Shown here: piece by piece, positions 53,834-61,688 of the stretch
How positions within the stretch are numbered: position 1 is the first letter of the stretch
How the letters are laid out: each line of letters starts with the position of its first letter
Source: Zea mays
Taxonomy: Eukaryota > Streptophyta > Magnoliopsida > Poales > Poaceae
Direction: 5' to 3'
Length of the DNA: 64,000 nucleotides
NCBI RefSeq assembly: GCF_902167145.1
Contig: NC_050098.1
Span: 136,226,207 to 136,290,206 of the forward strand
Notes under the pieces: generated by a model
Database searches by the model: none
What the model was told of the DNA's origin: nothing
The model's input: only the letters and a program-made list of their open reading frames with translations
Program-made: the position numbers and the translations under genes

Positions 53834-56224
53834 TTAGGCTTGGGTCTTAGGTACCCAACTCTTGTTGGGTCCTACAAGGTTAGTCACAATTGTCTTAGGG
53901 ACCCAAATGCAAGTTTTATCACCCTTGCATTTTGCCCCTAATTTCCTAGCAACTATCTTCCTATCCTTTCTACAAATAGCAAAGGAAGCATTTAAAGCAT
54001 GATAAATTGTAGAGGGTTCATTCATAACTTTCCTAGGAACATGAACAATATTCTTTCTAGGCACATGATGAATATTTTTCCTAGGCATATCTCTACCATG
54101 CATATAGGAAGAACTGGGAGCAAACATAGCATAAGAATCATAGGCATGTGAATCAAAAGCATTACAACTACTATGAGACTGTCTTCTATCAATGTACATA
54201 AAAGCATGGTTCTTTTTAGTACTACTTGCCATAGGGGCCTTCCCTTTCTCCTTGGCGGAGATGGGAGCCTTATGGCTTGTTAAGTTCTTGGCTTCCCTCT
54301 TGAAGCCAAGCCCATCCTTAATTGAGGGGTGTCTACCAATCGTGTAGGCATCCCTAGCAAATTTTAGTTTACCAAAATCACTTTTGCTAGCCTTAAGTTG
54401 GGCATTAAGACTAGCCATTTCATCATTTAACTTTGCAATAGAAGCTATGTGTTCACTACAAGCATCAATATCAAAATCTTTACATCTATTGCAAATAACA
54501 ACATTTTCTACACAAGTTGTTGATTTACTAGCTATTTCTAACTTAGCATTCAAATCATCATTAATGCTCCTTAAGCTAGAGATTGTCTCATGGCAAGAAG
54601 ATAATTCACAAGAAAGCATTTTATTTCTTTTAACTTCTAAAGCATGAGATTTTTGTGCTTCTACAAATTTGTCATGTTCTTCATACAACAAATCTTCTTG
54701 TTTTTCTAAAAGCCTATTCTTATCATTCAAGGCATCAATCAATTCATTAATTTTATCTACCTTGGTTCTATCTAGGCCCTTAAATAAACATGAATAATCT
54801 ATTTCATCCTCATCACTAGATTCGTCCTCACTTGAAGAAGCATAAGTAGAGTCTCGAGTACATACCTTCTTCTCCCTTGCCATAAGGCATGTGTGACGCT
54901 CGTTGGGGAAGAGGGATGACTTGTTGAAGGCGGTGGTGGCGAGTCCTTCATTGTCGGAGTCGGACGAGGAGCAATCTGAATCCCACTCCTTGCCAATATG
55001 TGCCTCGCCCTTTGCCTTCTTATAGTTCTTCTTCTTCTCCTTCTTGTTTCCTTGATCCTGATCACTATCATTGTCGGGACAGTTAGCAATAAAATGACCA
55101 AGCTTACCACATTTGAAGCATGAGCGCTTCCCCTTTGTCTTGGTCTTGCTTGGCTGCCCCTTGCGACCCTTTAGCGTCGTCTTGAATCTCTTGATGATGA
55201 GGGCCATCTCTTCATCATTAAGTCCGGCCGCCTTAATTTGTGCCACCTTGCTAGGTAGCGCCTCCTTGCTTCTTGTTGCCTTGAGAGCAAGGGGTTGAGG
55301 CTCGTTGATTGGACCATTCAATGCGTCGTCCACGTACCTCGCCTCCTTGATCATCATTCGCCCGCTTACGAATTTTCCAAGGACTTCTTCGGGCGACATT
55401 TTGGTGTTCCTGGGATTCTCACGAATATTATTCACCAAATGAGGATCAAGAACGGTAAAGGACCTTAGCATCAATCGGACGACGTCGTGGTCCGTCCATC
55501 GCGTGCTTCCGTAGCTCCTTATTTTGTTGATAAGGGTCTTGAGCCGGTTGTATGTTTGGGTTGGCTCCTCGCCCCTTATCATCGCGAATCGTCCAAGCTC
55601 TCCCTCCACCAACTCCATTTTGGTGAGCAAGGTGACATCGTTCCCCTCATGAGAAATCCTGAGGGTGTCCCAGATCTGCTTGGCGTTATCCAAGCCACTC
55701 ACTTTGTGGTATTCATCCCTGCACAATGAAGCTAGAAGAACAGTAGTAGCTTGTGCATTCTTATGAATTTGCTCATTAATGAACATGGGACTATCCGTAC
55801 TATCAAAGTGCATTCCACTCTCTACAATCTCCCATATACTAGGATGGAGAGAGAATAGGTGACTACGCATTTTGTGGCTCCAAAATCCGTAGTCCTCCCC
55901 ATCAAAGTGTGGAGGCTTGCCGAGAGGAATGGAGAGCAAATGTGAATTTGAACTTTGCGGAATACGAGAGTAGTCAAAAGAAAAGTTCGAATTAACTGGT
56001 TTCCTTCTCTCGTAGTCATTGTGGTCGCCGTCCTTTTGGAAAGAAGATGACTCGTCGCTGTCGTCGTAGTAGACAATCTCCTTGATGCGCCTTGTCTTCT
56101 TCTTCTTCCCATCTTTCCGTCTATGGCCCGAGCCCGAGTCGGTAGGCTTGTCATCCTTCGGCTCGTTGACGAAAGATTCCTTCTCTTTATCGTTGATCAC
56201 GATACCCTTCCCCTTAGGATCCAT
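53834..56224 (-). CDS. gag: Copia 2 Gag polyprotein
   Basis: 796 residues from MDPKGKGIV, intact, with the same CCHC knuckle (C-F-K-C-G-K-L-G-H-F-I-A-N-C), acidic stretch and coiled coil as copia 1. It ends at TAA 53834-53836, followed by the same short junction to the pol frame. Confidence 0.94.
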   Translation of the reverse strand: MDPKGKGIVINDKEKESFVNEPKDDKPTDSGSGHRRKDGKKKKTRRIKEIVYYDDSDESSSFQKDGDHNDYERRKPVNSNFSFDYSRIPQSSNSHLLSIPLGKPPHFDGEDYGFWSHKMRSHLFSLHPSIWEIVESGMHFDSTDSPMFINEQIHKNAQATTVLLASLCRDEYHKVSGLDNAKQIWDTLRISHEGNDVTLLTKMELVEGELGRFAMIRGEEPTQTYNRLKTLINKIRSYGSTRWTDHDVVRLMLRSFTVLDPHLVNNIRENPRNTKMSPEEVLGKFVSGRMMIKEARYVDDALNGPINEPQPLALKATRSKEALPSKVAQIKAAGLNDEEMALIIKRFKTTLKGRKGQPSKTKTKGKRSCFKCGKLGHFIANCPDNDSDQDQGNKKEKKKNYKKAKGEAHIGKEWDSDCSSSDSDNEGLATTAFNKSSLFPNERHTCLMAREKKVCTRDSTYASSSEDESSDEDEIDYSCLFKGLDRTKVDKINELIDALNDKNRLLEKQEDLLYEEHDKFVEAQKSHALEVKRNKMLSCELSSCHETISSLRSINDDLNAKLEIASKSTTCVENVVICNRCKDFDIDACSEHIASIAKLNDEMASLNAQLKASKSDFGKLKFARDAYTIGRHPSIKDGLGFKREAKNLTSHKAPISAKEKGKAPMASSTKKNHAFMYIDRRQSHSSCNAFDSHAYDSYAMFAPSSSYMHGRDMPRKNIHHVPRKNIVHVPRKVMNEPSTIYHALNASFAICRKDRKIVARKLGAKCKGDKTCIWVPKTIVTNLVGPNKSWVPKTQA

Positions 56225-56259
56225 CTCTTCGGGCGGTTAGTCCCTTTGTGAAGAGAACG

Positions 56260-56271
56260 GCTCTGATACCA
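56260..56271 (-). promoter_or_regulatory. Primer-binding site of copia 2 (initiator Met tRNA)
   Basis: Minus strand TGGTATCAGAGC two bases from the 5' LTR. Confidence 0.95.
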
Positions 56272-56273
56272 AT

Positions 56274-57600
56274 TGAAAGCACCTAGAGGGGGGGGTTGAA
56301 TAGGTGATCCTGTAAATCTTGAAAACTTAAGCCACAAAAACTTGGTTAAGCGTTAGCACAGTAAATGCCAAGTGGCTAGAGAGGAGTCTCAACAAAACAC
56401 AATAACCACAAGAAATCAATCACAGAGATGGCACGGTGGTTATCCCGTGGTTCGGCCAAGACCAACGCTTGCCTACTCCACGTTGTGGCGTCCCAACGGA
56501 CGAGGGTTGCAATCAACCCCTCTCAAGTGGTCCAAAGACCCACTTGAATACCACGGTGTTTTGCTTGCTTTTCTCAATCCCGTTTGCGAGGAATCTCCAC
56601 AACTTGGAGCCTCTCGCCCTTACACTTGAAATTCACAAAGAAGCACAGAGCAAGGGAGGGATTAGCAACGCACACAAGACACGAAAATCAGAGTGTCACC
56701 ACGCACACAAGTCGCAACAAGAGCTCGCAACACAACCCAATGAGTTCACAACTCCACTAGAGCTCTATATGCTATCACAAACAAACGAATGCGCGGAATC
56801 GAGGTCTTGGTGCTTAGGAATGTTGTAGGAATGCTTGGTGTATTCCTCCATGCGCCTAGGGGTCCCTTTTATAGCCCCAAGGCAGCTAGGAGCCGTTGAG
56901 AGCATTCTAAGAAGGCTGTTCTTGCCTTCTGTCGACTGGCGCACCGGACAGTCCGGTGCACACCGGACACTGTCCGGTGCCCGATTTCCTTCCAAAAATG
57001 GTGCAGTCGACCGTTGGCAGCCTGAGAGCCGTTGGCACACCGGACAGTCCGGTGCCCTCTTCTAGCCGTTGGCTCGACCACGTGTCCAGCGCAGATTGCG
57101 CGGCCGACCGTTGGCCTGGCCGACCGTTGGTTCACCGGACAGTCCGGTGCACACCGGACAGTCCGGTGAATTATAGCCGTCCGCCATTGATGGTTTCCCG
57201 AGAGCGACGAGTTCGCCTGTGAACGGTCCACCGAAAAGTCCGGTGCACCACCGGACAGTCCGGTGAATTATAGTCGTACACCGCCGTCGAAGTCCCGAGA
57301 GCAGCCTGGTCGCCAGAGCCAGCCTGGCGCACCGGACACTGTCCGGTGCACCACCGGACAGTCCGGTGCTTTAGACTGAGCAGATTCATGGCTGCTCGAG
57401 CCAAGGCATTTTCAATTGGATTTTTCATGTTTCCAACACTTAGACATAACACATGAGTCCATAAAACAATGTACTAAGTCTGAGAAACATACCTTTATCC
57501 TTGATTTGTACTTTGTCCACCTTTTTACACTAGGGCACTTGTGTTGGACACTAAATCACCAAAATACTTAGAAATGGCCCAAGGGCACATTTCCCTTTCA
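56274..57600 (-). repeat. 5' LTR of copia 2
   Basis: 1,327 bp. Palindromes at about 56941-57370 lie upstream of the TATA box (56865-56874). Confidence 0.95.
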
Positions 57601-58342
57601 GGGGCTGAGAACCGTCGTCGTCATGGGAGCACGCGGGGTGCCATCATTACTTGTTTACCGGGGCGAGCCAGATGGGACGCCGGTCTTGTTCCCCGTAGCC
57701 TGAGCTAGCTAGGGGTAGGGTAATGATGTACCCCTTTGTAGCGTGGTCGGTCCGAGCCCAAGGTCGGGCGAGGCGGTGACTCCTCCGAGGTCGAGGCTGA
57801 GTTCGAGCCCTGGGGTCGGGCGAGGCAGAGCTTCCTATGGCGCCTGAGGCTGGACTTGGCTGCTGTCAGCCTCACCCTGGCGGGTGGCACAACAGTCGGA
57901 GCAGGGCAGGCGGCGTTGTTTTCCTGTCAGGTCAGTCAGTGGAGGGGCGAAATGACTGCGGTCACTTCGGCCCTATCGACTGAGGAACACGCGTCAGGAT
58001 AAGGTGTCAGGTGATCCTTGCATTGAATGCTCCTGCGATATAGTCGGTTGGCATGGCGATCTGGCCAAGGTTGCTTCACTGCGAAGCCTGCCCGAGCTGG
58101 GCCTTGGACGAGTCGAAGGTGCGCCCGTTGCTTGAGGAGGCCCTCGGGCGAGGCGTGAATCCGTCTGGGTCTACTGTTCCTGCCCGAGGCTGGGCTCGGG
58201 CGAGGCGAGATCGTGTCCCTTGAGTGGACGGAGCCTTGACCTGAATTGCGCCCATCAGGCTTTTGCAGCTTGTGCTGATGGTGGTTACCAGCCGAGTTTA
58301 GGAGTCTTGGGGGTACCCCTAATTATGGTCCCCGACAATTAT

Positions 58343-58574
58343 GTTTCCACACCTCATATCCAGGCATAAATCTAAACTAACAGAGATCTAGGCTAACTCT
58401 TTCCTTATTAAGGAATATACTATTTTCGTGCCGCCTACAAGGACATGTGACAATGCCGGTTAATGACAAGTAGAAAGCACGATCCACAAAACCTTTAGTC
58501 TAGGCTACCCACTCATCAGAATGACATCCATTCCTACTCCAACCATTGTACATCCATGCATGATTTTTATCCAT
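58343..58574 (-). pseudogene. CACTA (En/Spm) transposase-associated exon, upstream piece
   Basis: Read on the minus strand from an ATG at 58574: M-D-K-N-H-A-W-M-Y-N-G, then G-F-V-D-R-A-F, then the C-P-C-R-R-H-E-N zinc-like motif, then F-M-P-G-Y-E-V-W-K-H. This is the order of the transposase-associated domain at the N-terminus of plant TNP2-type CACTA transposases. In-frame TAG codons occur after W-V-A and before F-R-F-M-P-G-Y. The frame continues at 24349 on the far side of the Huck-like element. It is a pseudogene. Confidence 0.8.
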
Positions 58575-58669
58575 GTCTGAGATTGTTAAAACGAACCATA
58601 TCGTAAAAACATCATTCAACTTCCTCAAAGGTATCAATCCTACATCTATAGTCAAGGATAGGTCCTAAA

Positions 58670-58880
58670 ACTATCCAAGAGTGATCGACAGAACACAGAT
58701 TTATGACAAACCAACAGGATCCGAAGGAAATTTCGGTAGCATAACCTCGTTATTCTCCAGATGCACACCAAATATGGTGCACTGGAGAACAGCGAGGTTA
58801 TACCGCCGAAATTTCATTCAGATCTACTAGCTTGTCATAAATCCGCGTTCTGTCGGTCACTCCGAGGTTGTCCAAAATAG
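58670..58880. repeat. Long imperfect inverted repeat (hairpin)
   Basis: Arms about 80-100 bp long around a centre at about 58778. The left arm has CGACAGAAC, GATTTATGACAA, GAAATTTCGG and ATAACCTCG; the right arm carries the same blocks in reverse complement order. It is about 100-300 bp upstream of the CACTA ATG, so it may be part of that element's 5' region. Confidence 0.75.
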
Positions 58881-59915
58881 GGACAATTCTAGAAGGGTAC
58901 GTCTCACGTGCGTCGATCCTATCTGAAACAGGTGACACATAGGTTACGCTACTATACAAAAATACTACAACACGTGATAATATAACAGTAAATGACTACG
59001 TTGTTATAATTCACATCTAAAACCAATAACAAGTACTAGTAATGGAAACAAACTAAACATGTGATTAATTGTGTTTTAAGTGGATAAACAAATAATTAAT
59101 ATTATGCAATGAAAAACTATCTAATCAAACAAACTGTTGAAAAAATAATTCATCCTAACCATAAACTAATCACTAATTTTGACGGCTAATAAAAACGACC
59201 GCAAAACATCAATTAATCACAAATTTCGATAGCTAATAAAGACGGCAGTTGAAAATAAACAATAAAATACATAAAATCACCTCTCGTGGGCACGTGTGGT
59301 GGCTACCCGCGGCGGGGCGGTGGGTCGAGGCAGAACGGGGGCGGGGATGCGGTCGACATGGCGTGCGGCGTTGGGGCGTAGCTGGCATGGCGTGCGGCGG
59401 AGCCGACGTTGAGCGGCAGGGGCTGGTTCTTAACAATGGCCATTACATTTGTTAGTACCCACTGTAGATGACAGCAGCTTATGACATAGGTGGACATCAG
59501 TCCTCTCATGAGTCCAGGGCTGCATGCGACATTAATTTGCCCCTTGAGTCCTGACTAGCCCATCCGTTCCAAGCATCCTTCTGCAGTTCTGTTGTCCTGT
59601 ATCGATTGGTTTTGGCTGGCAAGTGGACGTCTGTCCATGGTGATCGCAGGTACAAGCAAGTTCATAAATTAACTAAACGACGATCAAAGCTGGTAGTTTA
59701 TATTTGAGTGTTTATTTTGGTCTCTGCTGGTTGAGGTCATCACTGCAGGTGCATGTACCTGCTTAGGGTGTACATGTGTAGACAATTAGTAATTTAACTT
59801 GACAAATTTTATAAGAAGTATATGATAGAACGATTCTCGAAGAGAAAATTACCTCCAGCAACTAGTGGCGAAGGATCTTCCCAAAGAATTGAAATAGTGT
59901 TATTTTAATTTAATA
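58881..59915. other. AT-rich region, probably CACTA subterminal sequence
   Basis: Around 59175-59260 there are repeated motifs such as GACGGCTAATAAAAACGACCG and its variant GATAGCTAATAAAGACGG, which resemble CACTA subterminal repeats. I could not find a convincing CACTA terminal end. A short GC-rich stretch (59300-59420) has no recognisable gene. Confidence 0.4.
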
Positions 59916-59994
59916 CTCCATCCGTTCTTTTTTATTTATCGTGTTTTAGTTCAAAATGAACAAGCATGCAACAAATATTCAAGAACAGAGGTAG
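59916..59994. mobile_element. Stowaway-type MITE, short
   Basis: Begins CTCCATCCGTTCTT and ends AAGAACAGAGGTAG, flanked by TA at 59914-59915 and 59995-59996. The CTCC-TCCGTT terminal sequence and TA duplication are those of Stowaway elements. About 79 bp, so probably internally deleted. Confidence 0.75.
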
Positions 59995-60657
59995 TATTTG
60001 TTAGAAATATAGGCATTTTCCGTATTATTTTAATTCCATAAATTAACATTATGATGATGACATATAATAGATAATCAAACATAGAAAACGTGATCTCAAA
60101 AATATCCATAACAATATGGATCATGAGAACACAAAGCATATGAAGCATGTAAATCATATAAATAAAATAAGTATATAAACATGGTTCATGGATTATTATG
60201 GAACAACTGGAAATAAACAGATAACAATATAAACAGGATGACTGTAAAAATAAGACAGACAGATATAACATATTATAATACGATAGAACAGAGCTACATA
60301 CGACATATATAATATGCAGAATATAAAACAGTAACGAACTGTATTGATCATACCCTCCCATGCGCTCCGAGGATCCTGATCCTTGTCCAACTTCTCTTGT
60401 CATCCGATCGAGATGAAGACGCCAGGAACCAGCGATGAAGACAACGACACACGTTGGGCAGTCGCGTAGACGCTCCCCAAAAACCTAATTGCCGATCCCC
60501 CGTGCAAGGTCTCGAACGGCACCGGCTTCGGAGGCACCTGCCCTCTCGTTTCTCTGTGCGCGCAGAGTCACGAGATGGAAATACCCTCACTCGGCGGCTG
60601 GACTGTGAGTCTGAAAAGAAGTGTTTTCTCTCGTGTACCGAGTGACAGGGGTGCTCC

Positions 60658-60667
60658 TCTATTTATC
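60658..60667 (-). promoter_or_regulatory. TATA-like element in the copia 3 LTR
   Basis: Minus strand GATAAATAGAGG, the only good TATA match in this LTR. Confidence 0.55.
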
Positions 60668-60698
60668 CTCTCACAGAGGGAAGCTGAAGGAGAAAGGT

Positions 60699-60791
60699 CG
60701 CCGAGTCACGCCAAGGGTCGGTCAGCACTCGCCGAGTCACGCCATGAGTCGGCCAGCACTCGCCGAGTCACGCCATGAGTCGGCCAGCTGA
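60699..60791. repeat. 31-bp tandem repeat, three copies
   Basis: CGCCGAGTCACGCCA at 60699, 60730 and 60761, each followed by GTCGG-CAGC. Within the copia 3 LTR, upstream of its TATA element. Confidence 0.9.
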
Positions 60792-61148
60792 AGGAGAAGG
60801 GTCACTCGGCTGGCTGACGAAGAGACAGAGTCACTTGGCTGACGAAGAGACAGGCAACTGAAAGGTTAACGCGGTTAGTGAGTGCTAAAAATTAACACAA
60901 CCACACCACGCCCGCTCGCCTGCCTCGCCACGCCACGCCCGGCCCGGCCGGCGGCGGCGGCGGCGCGCGCGCGCGTGTGGCACGCCCTTGTCCATTTCTT
61001 GACTTCTCAAGTTAAGTGGAATAAATCCCACCATATAAGTCAAGCCAAAAGACCCTTGGACTTCCAATGTGGTACTATTGGTATTCTCCACCATTACACA
61101 CCTTAGAGTTTATTCAATAAATAGGCCAAGCCCATAAAAGATCTAACA

Positions 61149-61165
61149 ATCCCCACCAAACTCTA
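61149..61165 (-). promoter_or_regulatory. Polypurine tract of copia 3
   Basis: Minus strand GAGTTTGGTGGGGAT directly before the LTR start TGTTAGATC. Confidence 0.75.
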
Positions 61166-61688
61166 GGGTTTGTAATGATGAAGTATCAGAATCACAATCC
61201 TTTGACATACCAGTGTTTCGATGGAGACTGTTAAGTTGAACATCCATCTAGAATAAGAGTTTCACTCATTCACAACTGAACAATGGACTATGCCTTGAAT
61301 TGACAGTTTTGTGCGAAATAAGATTCACTCAAATCCTTTGCTGATACTAGGCTGCAGAAAGGTATTCCCGCTGTTTAGAAGCATATAAGTCACACTTCAG
61401 TGCCTTTCATGAGTATTTAGGGATTACCCAAGTCCCATAGACTGTGACCAGCAGTCTGACTCATATAGGTGTATTCCTCGAAAGATGTTCTGTAGGACAA
61501 CATCTCACCTTTATAAGACTCTTGGAATACATTAAGGTAAAAACCATCCTGCCTTACAGATAGGAAAGATGTGCATCAGAAATGAGTTAAGGAAGGGATC
61601 TTTCCTCACAATCTACTCCTAGCTTGTTTCTCCACTCTACTTCACGGGATCTCCGATCACATAGAGCAGGTTACCACTAGAGTAGATC
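61166..61688 (-). other. 3' untranslated region of copia 3
   Basis: About 520 bp between the pol stop and the polypurine tract. No gene or repeat is seen. Confidence 0.6.

Larger units (their letters stand above)
48502..57600 (-). mobile_element. Copia 2: Opie/Ji-like Sirevirus retrotransposon
   Basis: 9,099-bp element with TSD GGGGC at 48497-48501 and 57601-57605. LTRs are TGAAAG...CTTTCA, with perfect 6-bp inverted ends. Same organisation as copia 1 and highly similar internal sequence, but with longer LTRs and three stops in pol. Insertion into an LTR, with LTRs of 1,329 and 1,327 bp that differ little, shows it is younger than its host. Confidence 0.95.
24350..58337 (-). mobile_element. 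Huck-like Tat gypsy retrotransposon with two nested elements
   Basis: The ends are TGTCGGGG...CGATA/CGACA in element orientation, flanked by ATTAT at 24345-24349 and 58338-58342. The 5' LTR is at the right. Order on the minus strand: primer site, gag, protease, reverse transcriptase, two RNase H domains, integrase, then a long non-coding 3' part. The LTR start and polypurine tract resemble the maize Huck family; that name is from memory. About 13.4 kb without its guests. It is defective: one-base deletions and many transition stops. Confidence 0.9.
48014..58337 (-). repeat. 5' LTR of the Huck-like element, split by copia 2
   Basis: LTR sequence occupies 48014-48501 and 57606-58337 (about 1,220 bp). 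TATA box CTATAAAAGG at 48266-48275. Its inner end is TATCGG on the plus strand instead of TGTCGG, so one terminal dinucleotide is mutated. It has only one copy of the 54-bp unit. Confidence 0.9.
59999..61148 (-). repeat. 3' LTR of copia 3
   Basis: 1,150 bp with TGTTAG/CTAACA termini. Includes a 31-bp tandem repeat (60699-60790), a GCG/CG-rich tract (60945-60975) and a TATA-like element at 60658-60667. Confidence 0.85.

Noticed and set aside
60045..60403. 150-codon hydrophobic ORF in the copia 3 LTR
   Set aside because: AT-rich LTR sequence, no homology recognised, no start context, different composition from a membrane protein gene.
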